64,000 nt of DNA from Hassallia byssoidea VB512170 (GCF_000817785.2 NZ_JTCM02000001.1:1-64000), one strand, 5' to 3'. Shown: positions 18,652 to 27,168, counted from the first letter of the stretch. Notes: generated from the sequence alone by a model not told the origin. Numbers and translations: made by a program.

Positions 18652-19275
18652 TTAATGTTCAAATACATCCTTAAATTGCAACAAATCTAAGGAAACTATA
18701 GTTGGTAAACACTGAAAGCATTCTTGTGCGATTTGCCAACGTTCTTCTCTAGTGAGCATTTCTATCAGTTTTTGTCGGACGCTAATTAAGTAGCGCACAT
18801 CATTAGCAGCGTAACTTAATTGAGATGGAGATAAATTAGCAGCGTTTCCCCAGTCTGAACTTTGAGCGCTTTTATCGAGTTCAACTTGTTCCAATTCTTG
18901 CACTACATCTTTGAGTCCGTGACGATTGGTGTAAGTACGGGCTAACTTACTCGCAATTTTGGTGCAAAATACAGGATTAACTTGGATGCCGAGATGATAA
19001 CGCAAGGTAGCAAGGTCGAAGCGAGCAAAGTGAAAAATCTTAACAATATTCGTTGCTTCTAGGAGTTTTTTTAAGTTTGGGGAGTCGGTTTGCCCAATAG
19101 CCATGCGGATTGCGGTAACTTTACCTTGATGATTACACAATTGGACAAGACACAAGCGATCGCGCAGTGGCAATAATCCCATAGTTTCGGTATCGACTGC
19201 GATCGCCTCCGATTCTAAATATTGCGATAAGGCAGCGTCACTAAGGTCGCGATCGCAAACCTGAAAATCTTCCAT
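18652..19275 (-). CDS. RNase D-like 3'-5' exonuclease
   Basis: A 207-residue DEDDy exonuclease domain without the HRDC domains of full RNase D. Exo I is VDTETMGL (Asp28, Glu30), Exo II is FHFARFDLATL (Asp87), and Exo III is YAANDVRYL (Tyr155, Asp159). The stand-alone form is common in cyanobacteria. Probable role is 3' trimming of structured RNA such as tRNA precursors. It is convergent with the rhodanese-like gene. Confidence 0.88.
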   Translation of the reverse strand: MEDFQVCDRDLSDAALSQYLESEAIAVDTETMGLLPLRDRLCLVQLCNHQGKVTAIRMAIGQTDSPNLKKLLEATNIVKIFHFARFDLATLRYHLGIQVNPVFCTKIASKLARTYTNRHGLKDVVQELEQVELDKSAQSSDWGNAANLSPSQLSYAANDVRYLISVRQKLIEMLTREERWQIAQECFQCLPTIVSLDLLQFKDVFEH

Positions 19276-19632
19276 GAATTGAATTAAGTCCGGTTTAATA
19301 ACTCATATTACCCGATAGTTAGTAGTTAGTGGTTAGTTGTTGGTTGTTGGTTGATGGTTGATAGTTGTTGGTGAGCCAGTGCGCTATCGCGCTCTGCCGA
19401 CTTGAAGCACCTGGCGAACCCGAAGGGTTGATGGTTGTTGGTGAACCACTGCGCTATCGCGCTCTGCCGACAGCCGCGCAAGTGGTGAACCCGAAGGGTT
19501 CTTGGTTGACGGTTAACAGTTATCAACTATCCACTATCCACTATCCACTATCCATTATCCACGCTCCCACGCTTCCACGCTCCCACTACCCACTATCCAC
19601 TATCCACTATCCACGCTCCCACTAACTAATCC
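19276..19632. repeat. STRR and interspersed repeat block
   Basis: Contains TTAGTTGTTGG units, two direct copies of a module with GTGCGCTATCGCGCTCTGCC (about 19378 and 19448) each followed by GAACCCGAAGGGTT, and CCACTAT/CCACGCT heptamers up to the CAP gene stop. No gene is supported. Confidence 0.75.
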
Positions 19633-20217
19633 CTATTTATTGCTAATAAAAATTTGCGTCAGATAAACTTCGCCTTCACTGTTAGCAGCAACACCAATCC
19701 CAGTTAAATTGTATTTGCCTTTAATGTTTTTTAGATGTCCGGGACTGTTGATCCAACCAGTCATAGCTTGGCTTGCTGGATCGCTATAGCCTTGGTTAAA
19801 AGCTACATTTTCTGCCGCACTCTTGTATTTAATCGGGACAGAATTGACTCGCTTTTCAAATCCCTTGTGACTAAACGGAACTTTACCATTAGCCATATTT
19901 TGACTGTGAATCCTTGCTTGGCGAGTGATGTTTGCATTTAAAGTCAGTTTTGACAAGCCCTTAGAAACTCGATAGCGATTAATTTGGTCAAAAACTGATT
20001 TTTCTAGAGCAGTGGTTTTAAAAGTAGTAGTAGGGGACAATGCAACTTGACTAGACCCAATCGACAACGGCTGATGATCGCTGTTTTTTTTCGTCGTGTG
20101 ACCTGGTACAGGACTGCTCGTTAATCCACTGGCTAGGACAAGCGCACTGAAAGCGATGCCAAAAGCAGTTTGTCGAAACATGAAGAGTTGAGTAATATGT
20201 AGAGTTTTTAGACGCAT
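19633..20217 (-). CDS. CAP (SCP/PR-1) domain secreted protein
   Basis: A 194-residue protein. The first 13 residues are probably not part of it; the better start is the Met of MFRQTAFGIAFSALVLASG (coordinate 20181), which gives a normal signal peptide. The mature protein carries a CAP domain at about 70-193: FDQINRYRVSKGLSKL, the metal-site motif FSHKGF, AAENVAFN, and GWINSPGHLKNI with the second His. Bacterial CAP proteins are secreted or envelope-bound, and their biochemical roles are poorly defined. Confidence 0.85.
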   Translation of the reverse strand: MRLKTLHITQLFMFRQTAFGIAFSALVLASGLTSSPVPGHTTKKNSDHQPLSIGSSQVALSPTTTFKTTALEKSVFDQINRYRVSKGLSKLTLNANITRQARIHSQNMANGKVPFSHKGFEKRVNSVPIKYKSAAENVAFNQGYSDPASQAMTGWINSPGHLKNIKGKYNLTGIGVAANSEGEVYLTQIFISNK

Positions 20218-20339
20218 CCCCTGCTTTTTTGTTTCCTGATATACCCGTATACTTTCCAGTATTCCGGGATGTTAGGAAATATTTGCACATTGCGATCGCC
20301 CAGTACAGAGTATTTAATTACAATAAGAGCGACCGCAAG

Positions 20340-20567
20340 CAAATCAAAATAAAAATTTAACAATTTAGGGAATTGGGCATTGGGCAATGGGCAATGGGCA
20401 ATGGGCATTGAGAATAAAGCCAAATCTCTTTCTCATGCCCGATGCCCGATGCCCGATGCCCCATGACGGCAGATGCTCCACTTGGGGAGCCAGTCTCGTG
20501 GGCGGGGATGCCGACTTGAGAGAACTGGCGTGAAACCCCAAGACCGCACTGCCTCCCCCATGCCCCA
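20340..20567. repeat. Interspersed repeat module next to trpB
   Basis: GGGCATT/GGGCAAT heptamers, GATGCCC units, the ATGACGGCAGATGCTCCACT block and CCAAGACCGCACTGCCTCCC, running right up to the trpB stop codon. Same module as at 5.2, 6.45 and 9.2 kb. Confidence 0.8.
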
Positions 20568-21803
20568 TTACCCATTCCCTAAGAATTTGGCTACAGTTTG
20601 CACATCTTTGTCACCGCGTCCGGAGCAGTTAATGACAATTTTGGGACTACCATTTAACTGCGGACATAAAGTATCCAAGTAGGCGATCGCATGAGCCGTT
20701 TCCAGTGCTGGTATAATTCCTTCTAACTGCGACAGCATCCGAAACGCCGTCAAAGCCTCTTCATCTGTCACGCTGTAATATTCTGCACGCGCAGTATCTT
20801 TTAAATAACTGTGTTCTGGACCCACACCAGGATAATCTAACCCCGCACTAATCGAATGAGCTTCAATTACTTGCCCATCCTCATCTTGCAACAAATAGCT
20901 CATCGCTCCGTGCAATACACCTATTTGTCCTTTTGTCAAGGTTGCAGCGTGTTTTTCTGTATTTACACCTTCACCGGCTGCTTCCACACCAATTAAGCGC
21001 ACAGAAGATTCCTTGACAAACTCATGAAATAGTCCCATCGCATTAGAACCACCACCGACGCAAGCCAGAAGAATATCTGGCAAACCCCCCCATTTTTCCA
21101 TCGCTTGAGCGCGGGTTTCTTGCCCAATCACCGCATGAAAATCGCGTACTATCATCGGGTAAGGATGAGGTCCTGCCACCGAACCCAGGATGTAGTGAGT
21201 CGTCTCTACATTCGTTACCCAATCCCGAATTGCCTCAGAAGTTGCATCCTTCAAAGTTCCAGTACCAGCTTCTACCGGGCGCACTTCTGCCCCCATCAAC
21301 CGCATTCTAAACACATTTAAAGCTTGGCGTTCCATGTCGTGAACACCCATGTAAATCACACATTCCAGCCCAAAACGAGCGCAAACTGTAGCTGTAGCTA
21401 CTCCATGTTGTCCCGCACCGGTTTCGGCAATAATTCGCTGCTTGCCCATGCGCTTTGCCAACAAAACCTGAGCCAAAGCATTATTGATTTTATGGGCACC
21501 GGTGTGGTTTAAATCCTCACGCTTTAAATAAATTTGCGCTCCCGTGCCATCTGGTCGGGCATAATGAGCGGTAAGGCGTTCAGCGAAATATAAAGGTGTA
21601 GCGCGTCCCACATAATCGCGTAACAGTTGTTGCAGTTCAGCTTGAAATTCAGCGTCATTGCGGTATTGCTGATAAGCTGCTTCTAATTCAACTAAAGCAG
21701 GCATCAGCGTTTCTGGGACATACTTACCGCCAAAGCGTCCAAAACGTCCTTGAGTATCAGGGCTTTGGGCAGTTGATTGAGAAGGAAGGGGAGTGGTAGT
21801 CAC
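20568..21803 (-). CDS. trpB: Tryptophan synthase beta chain
   Basis: Condenses indole with serine using PLP. The 411-residue protein contains [18 protein letters not shown], the PLP-lysine motif [25 protein letters not shown], the phosphate-cradle [10 protein letters not shown], and a C-terminal NCSGRGDKD. Full length for the family (TrpB1 type). The short N-terminal extension before GRFGRFGG is Ser/Thr/Gln-rich, as in other cyanobacteria. trpA is not adjacent. Confidence 0.96.
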   Translation of the reverse strand: MTTTPLPSQSTAQSPDTQGRFGRFGGKYVPETLMPALVELEAAYQQYRNDAEFQAELQQLLRDYVGRATPLYFAERLTAHYARPDGTGAQIYLKREDLNHTGAHKINNALAQVLLAKRMGKQRIIAETGAGQHGVATATVCARFGLECVIYMGVHDMERQALNVFRMRLMGAEVRPVEAGTGTLKDATSEAIRDWVTNVETTHYILGSVAGPHPYPMIVRDFHAVIGQETRAQAMEKWGGLPDILLACVGGGSNAMGLFHEFVKESSVRLIGVEAAGEGVNTEKHAATLTKGQIGVLHGAMSYLLQDEDGQVIEAHSISAGLDYPGVGPEHSYLKDTARAEYYSVTDEEALTAFRMLSQLEGIIPALETAHAIAYLDTLCPQLNGSPKIVINCSGRGDKDVQTVAKFLGNG

Positions 21804-21849
21804 AGATAAATTTCGATGACAGGACGAACTTAATTATAGAAAAGTCTGA

Positions 21850-22050
21850 GGCAGATAAGATACGATCGCGATTGGGTGATTGGGGAATTGGGGAATTGGG
21901 GAATGGTGAATTGGTAATAGGTAATAGGTAATTGAGAATTGGGAACGTGGTAATGCGTTTTTTCTACCCATTAGCCATTAGCCATTAGCCATTAGCCATT
22001 AGCCATTACCCATCACCCATTACCCATCACCCATTACCCAGCGAAGTGAA
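21850..22050. repeat. GGGAATT / CATTAGC heptamer STRRs
   Basis: The trpB-SUI1 spacer has tandem GGGGAATT and GGTAATA units, then about five CATTAGC heptamers and CATCACC/CATTACC heptamers. Between them a short unique stretch remains. No gene is supported. Confidence 0.75.
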
Positions 22051-22066
22051 TTTTAATTGATGTATT

Positions 22067-22411
22067 ATGGCTTCTGGAAAAGGTAATTCTGACAAACGTA
22101 TTGTCTACCAAGAATTTGGCAACGATAACTCCGCTGCTTTTGAAAGACCAACTCAAGAACTACCACCCCAACAACAAAACGTAAGGGTGCAAGCTACCCG
22201 CAGCGGACGTAAAGGTAAAACTGTCACTGTGATTACGGGGTTTCAAGCTAAACCAGAAACCTTAGCAGATTTGGTGAAACAGTTGAAAGCTCAATGCGGT
22301 ACAGGTGGCACAGTTAAAGATAATGATATTGAAATTCAAGGCGACCACAAGCAGAAAATCCTGGATATTTTAATTAAGCTTGGTTACAAAGCCAAAATTA
22401 GCGGTGGCTAA
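22067..22411 (+). CDS. SUI1/YciH-family translation initiation factor
   Basis: A 114-residue protein of the bacterial eIF1-like (YciH) group. The disordered N terminus is followed by the SUI1 fold: RSGRKGKTVTVITGF, LADLVKQLKAQCGTGGTVKD and IEIQGDHKQKILDILIKLGY. In E. coli the relative influences start-site fidelity; the role in cyanobacteria is not settled. The start ATG lies directly after the repeat block. Confidence 0.9.
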   Translation: MASGKGNSDKRIVYQEFGNDNSAAFERPTQELPPQQQNVRVQATRSGRKGKTVTVITGFQAKPETLADLVKQLKAQCGTGGTVKDNDIEIQGDHKQKILDILIKLGYKAKISGG

Positions 22412-22422
22412 TCGGTGCGGGA

Positions 22423-22600
22423 ATGAAACCGACTGTAGAGCAAACAATGGAATTATTCAGGGTGTGCCAAAACCTCACCCAAATGTACCTACCACTTAAC
22501 CTAGTTCGGCTCGACGAAAGGACTGGCAATGTCGTCATTCAAAGCAGGTGAAGAAATAGTAATAGTAATTGACAAAACAGGAAACGTGGATTATTTATGA
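22423..22600 (+). pseudogene. DUF6888-type small protein with a one-base frameshift
   Basis: ATG at 22423 opens a frame reading VCQNLTQMYLPLNLVRLDER, the hallmark of the small DUF6888 family. It stops at TGA 22549-22551 after 42 codons. One frame over, the expected C terminus continues (AGEEIVIVIDKTGNVDYL) and ends at TGA 22598-22600, which overlaps the ATG of the DUF6887 partner in an ATGA arrangement typical of a coupled pair. Removing one A from the AAA at 22541-22543 restores the full protein. This is either a real recent mutation or a sequencing error. Confidence 0.75.
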
Positions 22601-22782
22601 TAAAACCTAATTTTGCTGCAATGAGCAATGAAAAACTCAAAATCTACGTCTTGCAGCACCGGGATGACGACGATGCCTTACATGAATTGACAGTGCGAGT
22701 TCAAACTCAAGGCAAGCGACTCAACTCGATTGAAGAATTGAAGCAAGTCATCCAAGAGAAGCGATCGCCTCAACAAACTTAA
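22597..22782 (+). CDS. DUF6887 family protein
   Basis: A 61-residue protein beginning MIKPNFAAMSNEKLKIYVLQHRDDDDALHEL, which matches the DUF6887 family, normally encoded right after a DUF6888 gene. Its ATG overlaps the stop of the frame-restored DUF6888 gene by four bases, so translation is probably coupled and could be affected by the upstream frameshift. The paired arrangement recalls toxin-antitoxin modules, but no such function is demonstrated. Confidence 0.75.
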   Translation: MIKPNFAAMSNEKLKIYVLQHRDDDDALHELTVRVQTQGKRLNSIEELKQVIQEKRSPQQT

Positions 22783-22946
22783 GAATAACTGAAAACGGAA
22801 GCGATCGCTCTTCTGGATGCGTGAGTGTGGTAAACCGTATCTAGAAAGATACAGGCGATGTTACCTTGAAAAGTAGAAAGAAGTTTGAGCAGTTGCGAAT
22901 AAATGAACATGAATGCTGCTCGGTTTTATATTAATAGGAGGTTGAA

Positions 22947-23105
22947 ATGGATTTAGTTCGGATTCTTTGCGCTGTATTTCTGCCACCTCTGGGAGTATTT
23001 TTGCAAGTTGGTATTGGTATAGATTTTTGGATTAATATCGTTTTGACGCTTTTCGGCTATATTCCTGGGATTGTTCACGCGATATGGGTGATTGCTAGGA
23101 AGTAA
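22947..23105 (+). CDS. YqaE/Pmp3-family small membrane protein
   Basis: A 52-codon gene from ATG 22947 to TAA 23105, with a good ribosome site (AGGAGG at about 22937) seven bases upstream. The peptide has two hydrophobic segments and the family signature FLPPLGVFLQVG, then IVLTLFGYIPGIVHAIWV. Pmp3/YqaE proteolipids (UPF0057) sit in the membrane and are stress-induced in plants, yeast and bacteria, where they affect ion balance and membrane potential. Confidence 0.88.
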   Translation: MDLVRILCAVFLPPLGVFLQVGIGIDFWINIVLTLFGYIPGIVHAIWVIARK

Positions 23106-23141
23106 GCTACGTAAATACAATTAAACTGAAAGTATTTGAAA

Positions 23142-23196
23142 GTTCGTAGTAAGCGCTTCAGCGCTTAATCACTAAAGTGGTTACTACGAACTTTAA
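23142..23196. repeat. GTAGTAAGC palindromic repeat
   Basis: An inverted repeat opening CGTAGTAAGCGCTTCAGCG and closing GTGGTTACTACGAAC. It is the same family as the copies near 38950, 47003 and 48265. It lies between the Pmp3-like gene and the methyltransferase gene and could form a transcript hairpin. Confidence 0.75.
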
Positions 23197-23228
23197 TTTA
23201 TTTATCATTCCTAAAAGAGTACAAGATT

Positions 23229-24116
23229 ATGAGCAGCGCACCTTTAAAAAAAGAACTTCATGAAGAGAATCGCTTGTCTTGGAATGAAGCAACTAAAGCG
23301 CACAATAGCCATAAGGGAAATCAAGCGAAGTTTTTTAGAGAAGGTGGCTGTACACTATTTCCAGAAGAAAAGGAACTTTTGGGAAATATTGTAAACTTGT
23401 CTTTGGTTCATCTGCAATGCAACGCTGGGCAAGATACTTTGAGTCTGGTGCAGCTTGGTGCTTTAGGTACTGGGGTAGATATTAGCGATGAAGCGATCGC
23501 TTTTGCCCAAAAACTCTCGCAGGAATCTGGAATTCCCGCTACCTTTCACCGGGCTGATATTTTTGATTGGCTGGAGGAAGCAGCGAAGAAAAACGAGCAG
23601 TTCGATATTGTATTCTCTTCTTATGGGGCTGTGTGTTGGATATCTAATCTCAACCTTTGGGCAAAAGGAATTTCAAACATTCTCAAATCTGGTGGACGCT
23701 TTGTTGTTGTGGACTTCCACCCGGTAGCGATGATGTTTGACACAGATTGGAGTCACAAATTCACTTATTTCTCTGAGGGAAAGCCTCTAACTTGGGAAGA
23801 TGGTATCAGCGACTATGTGGCTGAGTCTAGCGGTGGTTTGACACCTTGGGGCTATGAAAAAGGTATCGAAAATTTTCACAATCCCTACCGCGTGCATGAG
23901 TTTCAGTGGGGAATTGGTGAAATAGTTACCGCATTGTTGCAAGCTGGGCTGACTTTAGAAGTGTTGAAAGAATATCCCTATAGCAATGGTTGCAAGCTAT
24001 TTGAGCGGATGCGTGAAGCTTCAGGACGGCGGATGTTTCCACCACTAGATGTGCCAAGTGTACCATTAATGTACGGTATTGTAGCGCGATCGCGCAATTC
24101 CCATACTGATATATAA
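23229..24116 (+). CDS. Class I SAM-dependent methyltransferase
   Basis: A 295-residue protein with the Rossmann methyltransferase core: motif I VHLQCNAGQDTLSLVQLGA (Gly-rich loop in the form QCNAGQD), the acidic end of strand 2 in GVDISDEAI, motif II-like HRADIFDW, and FDIVFSSYGAVCWI. The N terminus (NRLSWNEATKAHNSHKG) is typical of a family annotated as small-molecule methyltransferases in cyanobacteria. The substrate cannot be predicted. The gene ends just before the mobile-element nest. Confidence 0.85.
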   Translation: MSSAPLKKELHEENRLSWNEATKAHNSHKGNQAKFFREGGCTLFPEEKELLGNIVNLSLVHLQCNAGQDTLSLVQLGALGTGVDISDEAIAFAQKLSQESGIPATFHRADIFDWLEEAAKKNEQFDIVFSSYGAVCWISNLNLWAKGISNILKSGGRFVVVDFHPVAMMFDTDWSHKFTYFSEGKPLTWEDGISDYVAESSGGLTPWGYEKGIENFHNPYRVHEFQWGIGEIVTALLQAGLTLEVLKEYPYSNGCKLFERMREASGRRMFPPLDVPSVPLMYGIVARSRNSHTDI

Positions 24117-24193
24117 TACCACCGCCCGACGACGCGCATTCGCGGCTACATAAACAAAGTCCGCATGACAAGGACTTAAGACTCATCGACCAA

Positions 24194-24231
24194 GTTCTGA
24201 TATAGATTAACGAGTATCAAACACTCATTAA
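24194..24231. repeat. Left flank copy of the 42-bp tandem array
   Basis: GTTCTGATATAGATTAACG up to ...CTCATTAA is one unit of the array continued at 26521-26713, cut off here by the mobile element. A further partial unit end (GACTCATCGAC) lies just before it. TAA at 24229-24231 is repeated at 26521-26523 after the element. Confidence 0.85.
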
Positions 24232-24292
24232 TATCATGTCCGGGAGCACACCCATAGTAAAAGGGGTAAGTATGCCTTCTGTCGAAAGCATC
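24232..24292 (+). repeat. Left terminal inverted repeat
   Basis: Matches the reverse complement of 26460-26520 with about three mismatches over 61 bp (opening TATCATGTCCGGGAGCAC, later GGGTAAGTATGCCTTCT and GAAAGCATC). Homology stops abruptly after GAAAGCATC, about 10 bp before the transposase ATG. Confidence 0.9.
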
Positions 24293-24302
24293 CAATGTAC
24301 CA

Positions 24303-25380
24303 ATGCCAAAACGTATTAGCATAGAGCCACATCTATCATTAACGGAATTAGAACAGCGTTACCGTCAAGCATTCATATGCTGCCCTTGAGAAGCCACTAC
24401 CAAATTATTTGGTTACTAGCATCTGGCAGAAGTAGTCGAGAGGTTTCACAAATAACTAGCTATAGTCTGAGTTGGATTTACGAATTAGTTTGGGGATATA
24501 ACCGTATTGGACCGGAGTCATTAGGGGATAAGAGGCATGAACATCCAGGAGGGAAAACACTATTGGATGACATACAACAAGCACAACTATGGCAAGTACT
24601 GCAATCCCCGCCGCCGGATGGAGGGCTGTGGAACGGACAAAAAGTGGCAGATTGGATCAGTGAATTATTGGGATACTCCGTGAGTAGACAGCGCGGGTGG
24701 GAACAACTAAAGGAATGAAATTACGCTTAAGAGTGCCTCGACCCTCACATGAGGAAACAGATTATTTTGAACAGGAGGAATGGAAAAAAAAGTTGGCATC
24801 CCAGGTGGAGCGAGTTCAAAAAAGCCATCCCGACGCCGACTTCCGAAGTGTGGACAATGGATGAGCATAGAGTTGGGCTTAAACCAATAAGCGCGAAGGA
24901 TGTGGGTAGACGAATGGACGGACACAAAACGCTTTCCGTGAATTGGCGGTATAAATGGCTATGGTTATATGGTTTTGTTCATCCGCAGTCGGGAGAGACA
25001 TATTGGTGGATTCTACCCTTTGTAAATACCGAAATTTTTAATCAAGTTTTGGCTGCCGATCGCTCAACATTTTAACATTGGAAAGAATAAGCAAGTTGTA
25101 CTAGCTTTGGATCAAGCTGGGTGGCATACTGGCGGGAAACTTGAAACACCAATTGGTATTCACATTGTTGAAATGCCATCTCACTCTCCAGAACTTCAAC
25201 TCTTCAGTTAGACTTTGGCCACTTACCAATGAGCAAGAGTGCGTTCCCGTTCATTTGAAAATCGCATAGGAATTAGAAGAGGTTTTATTTCATCGCTGTG
25301 AACAATTACTCCAACAACAAGATTTAATTCGGGGTTTAACAAACTTTCACTGGTGGCCTCAAGTTCAAGTTACTGCTTAA
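24303..25380 (+). pseudogene. Degenerate IS630-family transposase
   Basis: ATG at 24303 starts MPKRISIEPHLSLTELEQRY, then the frame breaks. Fragments in different frames give HYQIIWLLASGRSSREVSQI (helix-turn-helix), DWISELLGYSVSRQRGWEQL, the first catalytic Asp in WTMDEHRVGLKP, YKWLWLYGFVHPQSGETYWW, the second Asp in ALDQAGWHTG, and MPSHSPELQ. At the third catalytic position the expected PSERLWP reads SVRLWP after a frameshift, so the Glu is lost. At least three to four frameshifts are present, and it ends TAA at 25378-25380. The longest intact piece is 24377-24718. Confidence 0.85.
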
Positions 25381-25703
25381 TTACGGGTAAGTACCCGGAC
25401 ATAATATTATTGGGCAATCATCCGTCCTCCTCGATCCTTCATAATACATATTTTACACCTCTTGTCAATGCGTAAGTCCTAGGATCTGCAAAATGGCTGA
25501 AACCTCCATGTTTTCGTTGCAACCCTCGATGCCTTGTCCAGCAAGAATGAAGAGCGATTTCTCCAACTGTTATTACAGCAGTTCAGCGGCTTGACAGGCT
25601 ATCCCTTGCAAACGAGGTCTGGACAGTAAGCCAAATCTGGGTTTAGATCAAGATACCTCCCCACTCGCTGGGGAGGGGAAATTAATTGAATGGAAACACG
25701 AAG
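25381..25703. other. Spacer inside the transposon
   Basis: Begins with GGGTAAGTACCCGGACATAA (about 25384-25403), whose complement resembles the transposon end (ATGTCCGGG), so it may be the original right end of a shorter IS. A remnant frame reading VATLDALSSKNEERFLQLLL (about 25515-25577) has no start and is unrecognised. A perfect hairpin CCTCCCCA-CTCGC-TGGGGAGG (about 25656-25676) lies 28 bp before the hydrolase start. Composition is AT-rich up to about 25700. Confidence 0.55.
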
Positions 25704-26414
25704 ATGGTGGAGATCCTGTTCGTGCACGGCGCACTCGTCCGCGACGGCGCCTGGTGGTGGCGGCGGGTTGCCGAGCGGATTCATGAGCAGACCGGCACGG
25801 CGAGCCGGGCGGTCGAGTTGCCGTCCTGCGGAGAGGGCGCTCCACCCGGTACCGCCGGCTTGCTTGAAGATGCCCGGGCGCTTCGCGACGCGCTCGACGA
25901 CGTGGACGAGGCCGTCGTCGTCGGGCACTCCTACGGCGGGGTGGTCATCGCGGAGGGCGCCGACCACCCCGCCGCTCGTCATCTGGTCTACATCACCTCG
26001 TACCTGCCAGACATCGGGCAGTCGCAAGCCGACATCATGAGCGGCGAGCAGGACCCGGTCTCTTTTGCGCCGGGCGACGACGGCACGATCCGCGTTGCCG
26101 ACTACACCGCCTCCTCGTTCGGCGACCGCTTCTGGCAGGACCTGACAGACTCAGAGGCCCGAGCCGAGGCGTGGAACCGCCTGACCGCGCAATCGGTAGG
26201 CGCCTTCGGGACACCGACGACCCGGGCGGCATGGCAGGGCAGACCCTCGACGTATCTCGTCTGCGCGGAGGACCGCAGCACCTCCCTCGCCCTGCAACGC
26301 TTCCATGCCGACCGGGCTACCCGCTCGATCGACCTGCGCACCGGTCACCACCCGTTCCTGTCCCGACCCGACCTCGTCACCGAACAGCTCATCGAAGTGC
26401 TCCGCACCGACTGA
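25704..26414 (+). CDS. Alpha/beta hydrolase, horizontally acquired
   Basis: A 236-residue hydrolase from ATG 25704 (TTG at 25686 would add six residues). It has the oxyanion strand ILFVHGALVRDGAWWW, the nucleophile elbow VVGHSYGGVV with catalytic Ser, a cap region, and the catalytic His in TGHHPFLSRPD; an Asp in CAEDRS is the likely acid. It resembles esterase/salicylate-esterase-like hydrolases frequent in Actinobacteria. Base composition is roughly two-thirds GC with G/C-ending codons, quite unlike every neighbour, so recent transfer from a high-GC donor is inferred. It is a passenger between the transposon ends. The substrate is unknown. Confidence 0.9.
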   Translation: MVEILFVHGALVRDGAWWWRRVAERIHEQTGTASRAVELPSCGEGAPPGTAGLLEDARALRDALDDVDEAVVVGHSYGGVVIAEGADHPAARHLVYITSYLPDIGQSQADIMSGEQDPVSFAPGDDGTIRVADYTASSFGDRFWQDLTDSEARAEAWNRLTAQSVGAFGTPTTRAAWQGRPSTYLVCAEDRSTSLALQRFHADRATRSIDLRTGHHPFLSRPDLVTEQLIEVLRTD

Positions 26415-26459
26415 AGGCGTAACGTCATCGGCGATCGGCGCATGCAGGCGTTCTCGGGT

Positions 26460-26520
26460 GATGCTTTCAATAGAAGGCATACTTACCCATTTTACTATGG
26501 GTGTGCTCCCGGACATGATA
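26460..26520 (-). repeat. Right terminal inverted repeat
   Basis: Inverted copy of 24232-24292, ending GTGCTCCCGGACATGATA and followed by TAA, which is also the triplet left of the element. It begins 45 bp after the hydrolase stop codon. Confidence 0.9.
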
Positions 26521-26713
26521 TAACGGAGTTCTGATATAGATTAACGAGTATCAAAGACTCATCGACGGAGTTCTGATATAGATTAACGAGTATCAAAGAC
26601 TCATTAACGGAGTTCTGATATAGATTAATGAGTATAAAAGACTCATTGACGCAGTTCTGATATAGATTAATGAGTATAAAAGACTCATTAATGAGTATCA
26701 AAGACTCTTTAAT
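26521..26713. repeat. 42-bp tandem repeat array
   Basis: GTTCTGATATAGATTAA recurs at 26528, 26570, 26612 and 26654, exactly 42 bp apart, followed by a shortened unit. Each unit holds an imperfect hairpin (AATGAGTATAAAAGACTCATT in the later copies; perfect 7-bp stem). The open frame through it on the minus strand exists only because 42 is a multiple of three. There are no unique spacers, so it is not a CRISPR array. Confidence 0.85.
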
Positions 26714-27144
26714 AGACCTCTTGCAAAAGTAAGTTCGCGCAAGATAGGGAAAGAAAAAAGTTTAAAGCAAAAGGGTTTTTCTTACCCTTTCCCCAATCAT
26801 AGGCAGGTGCTACAACTTTCACGCGGCACGTTTTGGGGGGAAGCGGAGGAACATAAGCTGCCGCGTGGAACCCCACGCCAGTCGCACGCGGCTGTGCTAC
26901 AACTTTCACGCGGCACGTTTTGGGGGGAAGCGGAGGAACATAAGCTGCCGCGTGGAAAATACGCAACGCACTGGCGCAGCAACGTTCGTGACCTCCCTTC
27001 TCCTTCACCAGACGCTCCGCGAACGGGTTCGCCAGAGCCGGCACGAGGGAAACCCTCCCGCAGCGCTGGTCTCACCGCAACGCGCTGGCGAAAAGCAAGG
27101 CACTGCCTCCCCTTTCCCCTTTCCCCCACTTCTGCAAGAAGTCT
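26714..27144. mobile_element. MITE-like 431-bp element
   Basis: Bounded by imperfect 17-bp inverted repeats: AGACCTCTTGCAAAAGT at the left and ACTTCTGCAAGAAGTCT at the right. AAT flanks both ends, a possible 3-bp duplication, and array sequence continues on the right (AATGAGTATAAAAGACTC). No transposase. Inside are two direct copies (about 26803-26865 and 26893-26957) of a block with GCTACAACTTTCACGCGGCA and a third module ending in CCCTTTCCCC heptamers. Confidence 0.7.
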
Positions 27145-27168
27145 AATGAGTATAAAAGACTCATTAGC

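Larger units (their letters stand above)
24232..26520. mobile_element. IS630-derived transposon carrying a foreign hydrolase gene
   Basis: A 2289-bp segment bounded by about 61-bp inverted repeats starting TATCATGTCCGGGAGCAC. It sits inside a 42-bp tandem array. Joining the flanks with one copy of the duplicated TA(A) rebuilds an exact 42-bp unit, as expected for TA-targeting IS630/Tc1-mariner elements. It carries a degenerate IS630-type transposase, a possible internal right end at about 25385-25403, and a GC-rich alpha/beta hydrolase gene. Because the transposase is dead, movement would need a related enzyme in trans. Confidence 0.85.

Noticed and set aside
25515-25622. Open stretch reading VATLDALSSKNEERFLQ as a gene
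   Set aside because: A stop codon immediately upstream in frame and no start; at best a gene remnant carried in the transposon.
25599-26516. Long minus-strand and alternative-frame open frames across the hydrolase gene
   Set aside because: High GC content lengthens chance frames; only the plus-strand frame has the GHSYGG nucleophile elbow and coherent domain order.
26521-26713. Regular 42-bp repeats resembling a CRISPR array
   Set aside because: Units are contiguous with no unique spacers, and no cas genes are nearby; it is a simple tandem array.
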